From: SHAN690 sp040221375
Lineage (GTDB): Bacteria > Bacteroidota > Bacteroidia > Flavobacteriales_G > Salibacteraceae
DNA: 64,000 nt
Direction of reading: 5' to 3'
Assembly: GCA_040221375.1 (NCBI GenBank)
Contig: JAVKEP010000067.1
Location: 11,175 to 75,174 of the forward strand
Each line of letters begins with the position of its first letter. The first letter of the stretch is position 1. Shown here piece after piece: positions 16,376 through 23,848 of the stretch. The notes beneath the pieces were generated by a model, which made no database searches, was not told where the DNA came from, and saw only the letters and a program-made list of their open reading frames with translations. A program made the position numbers and the translations under genes.

Positions 16376-18352
16376 ATGAAATTTAAGCGCGGAACTTATT
16401 CTGACGATGCCCTCATCGATGTGTACAAACAGCTGCTCCTTCCTAGACAGATCGAAGAGAAAATGCTCATCTATTTGAGGCAGGGGAAAATCTCGAAATG
16501 GTTCAGCGGTTATGGTCAGGAGGCCATCAGCGTTGGCTGCGCTTACGGATTGCCAAACGAAGCCTTCATGCTTACCATGCACAGAAACTTGGGGGTGTTC
16601 ACTACGCGAGGCGTTCCCTTGGCGCGTTTGTTCGCACAGTTTCAAGGGAAGGCCAAAGGATTTACCCAAGGCCGCGACCGCAGCTTCCATTTTGGCACTT
16701 CTGAGCATCGCATCGTCGGCATGATCTCTCATTTGGGCCCCCAATTAGGCATCGCAGATGGCATTGCGCTTGCCCAAAAATTGGACGGAAAGAAGAGTCC
16801 TACGTTGGTTTTCACGGGAGACGGTGGAGCAAGCGAAGGCGATTTTCATGAAGCCCTGAATGTGGCAGCCGTTTGGGACCTTCCCGTTGTGTTTGTAGTC
16901 GAGAACAACCAATGGGGCTTGAGTACGCCGAGCAATGAACAATTTCGTTGTGAACAGTTCATCGACAAAGGCATCGGCTACGGGATGAAGGCCGTTCAAG
17001 TGGATGGTAACAACATCTTGGAAGTCATTGATACGATCAAAGGCCTGGCTGCAGATATGGAAAAAGACCCCAAGCCCGTCCTGCTCGAATGCATCACATT
17101 CAGAATGCGCGGACACGAAGAAGCCAGCGGCACCAAGTACTATCCTGAAGGCATCCAAGATGCGTGGGCAAAGAAAGACCCAGTGGATACGTTCGAAACT
17201 TTCCTCATGGAAGAAGGTCTGTTGACCCATGAAGCGGTCGTCGCCCTCAAAGAACAAATGAAACTTGACATAGGCAGCGCATTCGAAGAGGCGATGTCTT
17301 ACGCGGATGTGGTGGCCGATGCAGAAAAAGAAGCGAAGGACCTATTTGCTCCCCACGCCGTATCCATTGCACCGCCAAGCAGTTCGGTGAAGCAAATGCG
17401 CTTTGTTGACGCCATTGCCGATGGAATGAACGAAGCCATGATGAAGCACCCCGATTTGGTCCTCATGGGGCAAGACATTGCAGACTACGGTGGCGTGTTC
17501 AAGGTGACTGAAGGACTGATGCGTCGGTACGGAAAAGAAAGGGTGCGCAACACGCCATTGTGCGAATCAGCGATTCTCGGTGCTGGATTGGGATTGAGCA
17601 TTGCCGGAAAAAAGGCCATGGTAGAGATGCAATTTTCTGATTTCGTTACCAGTGGCTTCAATCAGATCGTCAATAACCTCGCAAAAATCCATTGGAGATG
17701 GGGCCAGAACGCCGACGTTGTAATCCGAATGCCAACCGGAGCGGGCGTGGGTGCCGGACCCTACCATTCCCAATCGACCGAAGCATGGTTTTTTCATACG
17801 CCAGGACTAAAAATCGTGTATCCTTCCAATCCCGAAGACGCAAAAGGCCTCCTGCTTGCGGCGTTTTCAGACCCTAATCCAGTGTTGTTTTTTGAACACA
17901 AATACCTCTACCGAAGTCTGACGGGCGACGTTCCTACCGGCTATTATACAACAGAGATAGGAAAGGCGGCCCATGCAAGGCGGGGGAATGATGTTTCCAT
18001 CATCACGTACGGATTGGGCGTTCAGTGGGCTGTAAAAGCACAGGAATCGTTTACTGAACACAGTTTTGACATCATCGATCTCAGAACGTTAGCACCGCTT
18101 GATATGGAGACAATTTATAACTCGGTTAAACGGACGGGCAAGGCCATCGTGTTACACGAGGATTCACTCACAGGTGGCATCGGAGCGGAGATCGTCGCAC
18201 GGATCAACGAAGATTGTTTCGAGCATTTGGACGCGCCCGTAATGCGTTGCGCCAGCTTGGATACGCCGGTACCTTTTGCGGCCCAGTTAGAAGAGCAATT
18301 TCTCGCAGTAAACAGACTTGAACTGAAGCTACAAGAGCTGCTTGATTATTAA
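16376..18352 (+). CDS. Thiamine-dependent 2-oxoacid dehydrogenase E1, alpha and beta fused
   Basis: The 658-residue cytosolic enzyme joins both E1 subunits of a branched-chain 2-oxoacid (or pyruvate/acetoin-like) dehydrogenase. The alpha part (1 to about 330) has the TPP motif beginning GDGGASEGDFHEA and ending VVFVVENNQWG. The beta part (from about 340) has ALGLSIAGKK-like sequence, QIVNNLAKIHWRWG and the C-terminal transketolase fold LDLRTLAPLD-type block DIIDLRTLAPLD. Fused E1 proteins of this kind are common in Bacteroidota. ATG 16376 was chosen over an upstream TTG at 16355. The E2 and E3 partners are not in this window; the substrate is inferred only to family level. Confidence 0.88.
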   Translation: MKFKRGTYSDDALIDVYKQLLLPRQIEEKMLIYLRQGKISKWFSGYGQEAISVGCAYGLPNEAFMLTMHRNLGVFTTRGVPLARLFAQFQGKAKGFTQGRDRSFHFGTSEHRIVGMISHLGPQLGIADGIALAQKLDGKKSPTLVFTGDGGASEGDFHEALNVAAVWDLPVVFVVENNQWGLSTPSNEQFRCEQFIDKGIGYGMKAVQVDGNNILEVIDTIKGLAADMEKDPKPVLLECITFRMRGHEEASGTKYYPEGIQDAWAKKDPVDTFETFLMEEGLLTHEAVVALKEQMKLDIGSAFEEAMSYADVVADAEKEAKDLFAPHAVSIAPPSSSVKQMRFVDAIADGMNEAMMKHPDLVLMGQDIADYGGVFKVTEGLMRRYGKERVRNTPLCESAILGAGLGLSIAGKKAMVEMQFSDFVTSGFNQIVNNLAKIHWRWGQNADVVIRMPTGAGVGAGPYHSQSTEAWFFHTPGLKIVYPSNPEDAKGLLLAAFSDPNPVLFFEHKYLYRSLTGDVPTGYYTTEIGKAAHARRGNDVSIITYGLGVQWAVKAQESFTEHSFDIIDLRTLAPLDMETIYNSVKRTGKAIVLHEDSLTGGIGAEIVARINEDCFEHLDAPVMRCASLDTPVPFAAQLEEQFLAVNRLELKLQELLDY

Positions 18353-18365
18353 CTTCGTACTCACT

Positions 18366-18974
18366 ATGAAATCAAAAACCATGAAGAAAATATTATTCAT
18401 TCCCGCCATACTGATTGCATTCTCTGCGTGTCAAAACGGAGCGGACACAGCCAATTCAGAGAGCGTAGATACGACCAACTCGGTTGAAGTTAAAAAGCCA
18501 GCCATTGCATTCTTTGGTGCATCAATCGATGAAGCAGGAGCAGTGGATGTGAATGAAGCACCGAATAAAATTACGGGTGTAGATTCCGTAAATCTCAAGG
18601 TCAAAGGGGTTGTAGCGAAAGTTTGCCAAGCCAAAGGGTGTTGGATGACTATGGAATATGGTGAAGGGGAGAGCATGCACGTTTCTTTCCGTGACTACGG
18701 ATTCTTCGTTCCCAAGAACATCGATGGCAAGGAAGCAGTGATCGATGGCACGCTCTATATGGAGACTACTAGCGTCGAAGATTTGAAGCATTACGCGGAA
18801 GACGAAGGACTCTCTGAAGAAGAAATTGCTGCGATAACCGAGCCCGAAACGCGATTGACGTTCGTGGCAGACGGTGTAATTGTGAAAGATTACAGCGTGG
18901 AAGTGGACGCAGCCAAAGAAGCAGAGTTGAACTTAGAAGAAGAGGAGCACGATCATGCTGATCACGAGCATTGA
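18366..18974 (+). CDS. DUF4920 lipoprotein with GCWM motif and His-rich tail
   Basis: The protein of about 202 residues has a lipoprotein signal (ILFIPAILIAFSAC). ATG 18366 or ATG 18381 could be the start. Its DUF4920 domain is recognised from the diagnostic VKGVVAKVCQAKGCWMTM, followed by MHVSFRDYGFFVPKNI. The tail ends EEEEHDHADHEH. The Cys pair and the His/Asp/Glu tail suggest metal binding, but no activity is established for the family. It starts 13 bases after the E1 gene and is followed by a terminator, so it may be the last gene of that transcript. Confidence 0.86.
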   Translation: MKSKTMKKILFIPAILIAFSACQNGADTANSESVDTTNSVEVKKPAIAFFGASIDEAGAVDVNEAPNKITGVDSVNLKVKGVVAKVCQAKGCWMTMEYGEGESMHVSFRDYGFFVPKNIDGKEAVIDGTLYMETTSVEDLKHYAEDEGLSEEEIAAITEPETRLTFVADGVIVKDYSVEVDAAKEAELNLEEEEHDHADHEH

Positions 18975-18991
18975 GCACTGACCAAACAGTT

Positions 18992-20284
18992 TTAATCAGA
19001 AGCCTCGCTGTCGCGGGGCTTTTGTTTTATTACTAGTCGGAGCGACTGATCGTAGGTGAAGTAATTCCACGTCCATTCGAGGAATATAAATAGGCGATTC
19101 TTGACACCCAAGATTGACATGAGGTGAACGAACAACCAAAAAACCCAGGCGAAGAAGCCTTGGAATTTCCAATAGGGAAGATCCACAACCGCTCGGTTCC
19201 GTCCTACCGTTGCCATTGATCCCAGGTCGTTGTATTGAAAGGGTAGGGAAGCCTTTCCTTTGAGCTGGAGAAGTAGATTGGCGCTCAGGCGATCGGCTTG
19301 TTGGATGGCGACTTGAGCCACTTGAGGATGCCCTTTTTTGAAGCCATCTGTTTCCATCATGGCAATATCACCAAGCACATACAAATCTTTGTGGCCCTGC
19401 ATTCGATTGAAGCCATCCACTTTAATACGGCCGTTCGCTGCAATCGATTCGGTCGGGATTCCTTTCAAAAGGTTTCCCTTGATGCCCGCTGCCCAAATCA
19501 AGTTCTTGGTGATGAAGGTTCTACCATCCTTAGTCGTTACGGTGTGTCCGTCATACGACTCCACCAACGTGTTCAGCTCCACCTGAACACCCATCTCGGT
19601 TAAGAATGCCATCGATTCTGTGGAAGATACCGCGCTCATGGCGCCCAAAAGTCGAGGTGATGCCTCGATCAAGTGGATTTCCATCTGGCTAAAATCCAAT
19701 TCGGGATAATCCTTCGGCAATACGTACGACCGCATTTCTGAAAGAGCCCCTGAAACTTCTGTGCCCGTTGGTCCGCCACCTACAACAACTACGTTCATGA
19801 GGGCCCTTCGTTCTTCATCTGATTCAGCAACCAATGCAGCCTCCATGTTCTCAAGGATGCGGTTGCGGATGATCAGTGATTCCTGAACCGATTTCATGGG
19901 AAGCGCGTGCGCCTCAATTTGCCGATTGTTGAAGTAATTGGTATCGGATCCCGTTGCGATCACTAAGGTGTCATAAGTGATCTTTCCGATGGAAGTAACT
20001 ACAGAGCGTTCGGTCGGGTCGATCTGATGCACCTCGGCCATTCGAAAACGCACATTTTTGGCTTTGTGAAAGGCCTTTCGGATGGGGAACGAAATCGAAC
20101 TGGGAGCAAGACCCGCCGTCGCCACCTGGTAAAAAAGCGGTTGAAATTGATGAAAATTGTTCTTGTCGATCAACAGTACGTCCACCGGTTGATTACTCAG
20201 TTTACGCGCCAATCGTAAGCCCGCAAAGCCTGCACCGAGTATTACGATGCGAGGGCGATCGGTAGGAGGGGTTTGATCAGACAT
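18992..20284 (-). CDS. ndh: Type II NADH:quinone oxidoreductase (NDH-2)
   Basis: The 430-residue flavoprotein oxidises NADH and reduces membrane quinone without proton pumping. The FAD-binding Rossmann motif GAGFAGLRLARKL starts at residue 17, and the second, NADH-binding motif VVVVGGGPTGTEVSGALSEM lies near residue 165. LYVLGDIA marks the second FAD contact. A hydrophobic C-terminal stretch (FFAWVFWLFVHLMSIL) anchors it to the membrane. ATG 20284 was chosen because it starts MSDQTPPTDRPRIVILG; an upstream frame extension crosses a terminator hairpin. Its final codons overlap a terminator that serves the opposite strand. Confidence 0.92.
   Translation of the reverse strand: MSDQTPPTDRPRIVILGAGFAGLRLARKLSNQPVDVLLIDKNNFHQFQPLFYQVATAGLAPSSISFPIRKAFHKAKNVRFRMAEVHQIDPTERSVVTSIGKITYDTLVIATGSDTNYFNNRQIEAHALPMKSVQESLIIRNRILENMEAALVAESDEERRALMNVVVVGGGPTGTEVSGALSEMRSYVLPKDYPELDFSQMEIHLIEASPRLLGAMSAVSSTESMAFLTEMGVQVELNTLVESYDGHTVTTKDGRTFITKNLIWAAGIKGNLLKGIPTESIAANGRIKVDGFNRMQGHKDLYVLGDIAMMETDGFKKGHPQVAQVAIQQADRLSANLLLQLKGKASLPFQYNDLGSMATVGRNRAVVDLPYWKFQGFFAWVFWLFVHLMSILGVKNRLFIFLEWTWNYFTYDQSLRLVIKQKPRDSEASD
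19001..19028 (+). terminator. Intrinsic terminator after the DUF4920 gene, inside the NDH-2 coding end
   Basis: The stem AGCCTCGC/GCGGGGCT (19001-19008 and 19013-19020, one G-T pair) with loop TGTC is followed by TTTGTTTT. It serves the forward DUF4920 gene ending at 18974 but is made of the last codons of the reverse-strand NDH-2 gene. Confidence 0.85.
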
Positions 20285-20313
20285 AAAAAATGCTTCCGCA
20301 AAGGGAAGCATTT
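20285..20313 (-). terminator. Intrinsic terminator between a T9SS gene and the NDH-2 start
   Basis: On the reverse strand the stem AAATGCTTCC/GGAAGCATTT (20288-20297 paired with 20304-20313, loop of 6) is followed by a T run that touches the NDH-2 ATG at 20284. It lies 30 bases after the stop of the gene ending at 20344. Confidence 0.85.
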
Positions 20314-20343
20314 CTTAAGGTCTTAAACAAGCAGAATGATAGA

Positions 20344-22269
20344 TTATCGACCTACCACGATGGCTTTGACGACGAATCCTTCTTTACTGCGAATCAACAA
20401 GTTGTATCGGCCGATCTCAATGCCGTTCAGGTCAAGGGACAAAACGTCTCCGTTCCAAGTGCGAATCACCCTGCCGCTCATGTCAAGCATAACTAGCTGA
20501 TCCAGCGAAGTCTCCGTTGACTCAATGTAGAGGATGTCATTGGCTGGATTCGGAAACACGCGAATCTTGTTAGATCCAATCTCCGAAATGCTGGTGACGG
20601 TGCCTACGCTGCTCGAAATTACTTTCTCACACCCGGCCGCATCAGTGATTGTAACCGAGTAAGGACCCGCACACAATCCCATTGCTTCATTGCTGTTCAG
20701 AGAAGCGTCGTGCGACCAAGAATAGATATACGGGGCCGCGCCGCCAGTAACATTTAAGGTGATCATTCCGTCACAAAACCCTTCATTGGAAGAGTCACTA
20801 GAAACAACAACCGTGATGCTGTCTGGCTCAACGATGTCAAACGTAGCTTCATCTGTACAACCCGCGCTATCGGTCAAGGTTACCGTATAACTTCCTGCGC
20901 TGAGGCCCGTGATGGTAGCCCCCGAGAAGCCGGTTGACCAAACGAATTGCCACGGCTGAGACCCTTGAGCGGCGGTAACGGTTATGGAACCATTGGAGTC
21001 GCCATAGCAACTCACATCAGCGATGATAGCACCGTTCTCATCGATTTCGGCTACTGCGTCTACGATGGTTTCGGTGAAGGAATCCATGCAGCCGACCGAA
21101 TCGGTTACTGTAACGGTGTACGTTCCTGCACTTAGGCTAGAGATACTTGCATTTGTTCCGCCGTTGCTCCAAGCATACGAATACGGAGCATTGCCAACGA
21201 CCATGCTCAAGGCGAGGGATCCATTGCCTTGGCCACAGAATTCATCTTGGGTGTTAAATACAGCAACGAGCCCAGATCCAGTTGAGTTGACCAATGAAGA
21301 ATCTACTGCCGTACAACCATTGGTATCTGTAATAGTGACGATGTACAATCCGGTGAAAACATTGGACAGTGCGCTGTCTACATCTCCGGTATTCCACAGG
21401 TAGGAATATGGAGCCGTTCCACCGATGGCCTGAACGCTGATCGATCCGCTTCCGGTAGCGCAGGACGTACCCACGACGGTAAAGGTCAAGTTGATCGGCG
21501 CTGGAGAACCTACTTCAGAGGTAATTACCTCCTCATTTCCATTCGCATCTTCGATTGTAACGGTATAGGTGCCCGCACACAGGCTAGAAATCGAAGCGGT
21601 TGTGTCGCCGTTTGACCAGGTATACGCGTACGGCCCGCCTTCACCACCCGTGACATTCGAAAGCGATACAGCTCCGTCGCAGTCACCATCGCAACTTACG
21701 TCGGTAGTGTCAATGGTAGCAGTCATCGGTTGGATCGGATAGATGGTTGTACTTCCCGTATAGATATAGTCACCGCTGTTTCCAGAAGCGCCATTGGCTG
21801 CATTTCCAGCATAGTAGAAGGTGATGGTATCAGCGTAGCTAGGTGCCGTCCAACTGAATGACCACGAACCCGTTGAGTTGTACGTTGAGTTGTGACGAAT
21901 GTAAGAGCGACTCGAAATAGTAGTCGCTGCCGAGCCGGTGCTCGCTGTAAACGTTCCGCCATTGGCGTTGTTGTCACGCAAAGCTCCAGCCATGAATCCA
22001 TAGCGTGCAGGACTCGGAGAAGATTGGCTAACGTTCATCGATACACTGTACGTAGTACCGGGATAGTAGCTTGAAGGGACGGACATGCTTACAGAACCTG
22101 ATCCGCTGTTGAGGCTATAGGAATTGTGGCATCCGTTCTGGCACGTCGAACTGCTGAGAGGACTGCCGGTGAGGTCGGAACTGAATCCGCCGCCAGAATA
22201 GCTATTTAAAGCAATGGCCCCAATGATTGTACAAGCAGAAAAGGTAAGTCTGAGTAGAATTTTTTCCAT
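20344..22269 (-). CDS. Secreted T9SS cargo: choice-of-anchor/Reeler-like domain, five SprB repeats, sorting domain
   Basis: The 641-residue protein starts at 22269 with signal MEKILLRLTFSACTIIGAIA; a longer frame upstream covers the NhaC C-terminus antisense region and is not coding. Residues about 25-180 resemble the Reeler/choice-of-anchor V domain and include a C-x3-CH motif (CQNGCH). Five SprB-type repeats of about 80 residues follow, each with a YSYxWSxG...AGTYTVTVTD pattern. The end, KIRVFPNPANDILYIES through GRYNLLIRSKEG, is a type A C-terminal sorting domain, so the protein should cross the outer membrane by T9SS and attach to the surface. Confidence 0.88.
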   Translation of the reverse strand: MEKILLRLTFSACTIIGAIALNSYSGGGFSSDLTGSPLSSSTCQNGCHNSYSLNSGSGSVSMSVPSSYYPGTTYSVSMNVSQSSPSPARYGFMAGALRDNNANGGTFTASTGSAATTISSRSYIRHNSTYNSTGSWSFSWTAPSYADTITFYYAGNAANGASGNSGDYIYTGSTTIYPIQPMTATIDTTDVSCDGDCDGAVSLSNVTGGEGGPYAYTWSNGDTTASISSLCAGTYTVTIEDANGNEEVITSEVGSPAPINLTFTVVGTSCATGSGSISVQAIGGTAPYSYLWNTGDVDSALSNVFTGLYIVTITDTNGCTAVDSSLVNSTGSGLVAVFNTQDEFCGQGNGSLALSMVVGNAPYSYAWSNGGTNASISSLSAGTYTVTVTDSVGCMDSFTETIVDAVAEIDENGAIIADVSCYGDSNGSITVTAAQGSQPWQFVWSTGFSGATITGLSAGSYTVTLTDSAGCTDEATFDIVEPDSITVVVSSDSSNEGFCDGMITLNVTGGAAPYIYSWSHDASLNSNEAMGLCAGPYSVTITDAAGCEKVISSSVGTVTSISEIGSNKIRVFPNPANDILYIESTETSLDQLVMLDMSGRVIRTWNGDVLSLDLNGIEIGRYNLLIRSKEGFVVKAIVVGR

Positions 22270-22337
22270 AATGAGTTGGTTAGGAGTTAGTAGTTGATAC
22301 AGCAAAAGACGCGAATTGATGCCGTACGTTGGGTGGG

Positions 22338-23762
22338 TCAGGATAATTTTCTGACACGGTAGTTCAGCGCAGAGACGGCGACCGTCATCACCGGGCTGAT
22401 CAAGCAAAAGAAGCAGAATGGCCAATAGATCGCAGTGGCGACCCCCAACACGCCTGCTTGTGCAGCACCACACGTATTCCATGGGATAAGGACCGATGTA
22501 ACCGTACCCGCGTCTTCCAATGTTCTGCTGAGGTTCACCGGGTGGAGTCCTCTTTCTTCGTAGGCTTTCTGGTACATTTTTCCAGGGACCACGATCGCTA
22601 GGTACTGATCACTCGCAGTGAGGTTCATGAAAATGGAACTTGCAGCGGTTGTGCCTACGAGCCCGGTTTGTCCGTGCGCCAATTTCAACAAGGCTTCAGA
22701 AATGGTAGCGAGGCATCCGCTTTTTTCCATGATTCCTCCAAATACCATAGCACAGATAACGAGCCAGATGGTTCCCAGCATGCCCGACATGCCACCCGAC
22801 GAAAGCAGTTCAGCCAAGAGGGGGTTGCTACTAGGAATACTAAAATCGCTCCCCATCGCTGTCACGGCAATCGAGTAGGCTCCATTGTATTCGCCTTGCG
22901 AAAGGAGGTCAGCGATCAATGGCCCTTCGAATACAAATCCACCTAATACCCCGAGGAGCGTACCAATGGCAAGGGCAGGAACCGCAGGGACTCGTTTAAT
23001 GATCAGCCCAACGACCGCTAGAGGAACGATGAACAGCCAAGGAGACAAAGAGAAGTTCGCTTCCAGTTGCTGGTTGACCATGGCGACGTTCTCAGCATTC
23101 ATCTGCTTATCAAAGGAGAGTCCGATGATCAAGAAGATGAGAAGGGTGATCAAGATGCTAGGGACAGTAGTGATGGCCATGTATCGGATATGTGAGAACA
23201 AATCGGTACCCGCCACCGCAGGTGCAAGGTTTGTAGTGTCACTCAGGGGGGACATCTTGTCTCCAAAATAAGCCCCTGAAATGATGGAGCCGGCAATGAG
23301 TCCTTCATGAATGTCCATGGTTTTACCGATGCCTAACAAAGCGATGCCTACCGTGGCAATGGTGCCCCAAGAGCTGCCAGTTGCCAGCGATACTACGGCA
23401 CTGATCACGCAAGCCGTAAATAAAAAGTAATCGGGATGAAGGATTTTGAGGCCGTAGTAAATCATTGCTGGAACCACGCCGCCAAACAACCAACTTCCTG
23501 AGAGCGAACCAATCAGCAGTAGGACCAATATGGCCGGGAGTGCTTGACGGATGTTTTCTGTAACTCCTTCCATCATTTTGCCTGGTGGCGTCTTTAAGAA
23601 CAATCCCACAATTCCAGCGAAGCCCCCCGCCGCCAGTAGGGCGAGCTGATTGGCAAACGACAGTGCATCGTCGCCAAAGATGTGGACGTTGAGCGCCAGC
23701 ATGCCTATCAGAAACAGCAGGGGAAGGAAGGCCAATGCGAAATGCGGACGAGATGCTTGCAT
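22338..23762 (-). CDS. nhaC: Na+/H+ antiporter NhaC family
   Basis: The 474-residue inner-membrane protein has about 11-12 helices and the NhaC signature region: ATGSSWGTIATVGIALLGIG, then SGAYFGDKMSPLSDTTNLAP. These segments shape the ion path in this family, which exchanges sodium for protons (some members exchange malate/lactate or carry arginine/ornithine). A second conserved stretch, MNLTASDQYLAIVVPGKMY, leads to NLSRTLEDAGTVTSVLIPWN. Length is normal. It stands between two reverse-strand genes and is preceded by the terminator of the OmpA/TSP3 gene, so it is probably transcribed alone. Confidence 0.9.
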   Translation of the reverse strand: MQASRPHFALAFLPLLFLIGMLALNVHIFGDDALSFANQLALLAAGGFAGIVGLFLKTPPGKMMEGVTENIRQALPAILVLLLIGSLSGSWLFGGVVPAMIYYGLKILHPDYFLFTACVISAVVSLATGSSWGTIATVGIALLGIGKTMDIHEGLIAGSIISGAYFGDKMSPLSDTTNLAPAVAGTDLFSHIRYMAITTVPSILITLLIFLIIGLSFDKQMNAENVAMVNQQLEANFSLSPWLFIVPLAVVGLIIKRVPAVPALAIGTLLGVLGGFVFEGPLIADLLSQGEYNGAYSIAVTAMGSDFSIPSSNPLLAELLSSGGMSGMLGTIWLVICAMVFGGIMEKSGCLATISEALLKLAHGQTGLVGTTAASSIFMNLTASDQYLAIVVPGKMYQKAYEERGLHPVNLSRTLEDAGTVTSVLIPWNTCGAAQAGVLGVATAIYWPFCFFCLISPVMTVAVSALNYRVRKLS

Positions 23763-23790
23763 GCGACGAATATGCGATTTTCAAGCAAGC

Positions 23791-23824
23791 AAAAAAAAGC
23801 CCCTGCCGATATCGACAGAGGCTT
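23791..23824 (-). terminator. Intrinsic terminator after the barrel-TSP3-OmpA gene
   Basis: Reading the reverse strand, AGCCTCTG pairs with CAGGGGCT (one mismatch) around a short loop, followed by eight T. It lies 25 bases after the stop at 23849 and just ahead of the nhaC start. Confidence 0.8.
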
Positions 23825-23848
23825 ATTCGGATTCAAGTCAAATCTTGC

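Noticed and set aside
22270..22482. 71-residue N-terminal extension of the SprB-repeat protein
   Set aside because: It is antisense-like overlap with the nhaC end; the true signal peptide starts at 22269.
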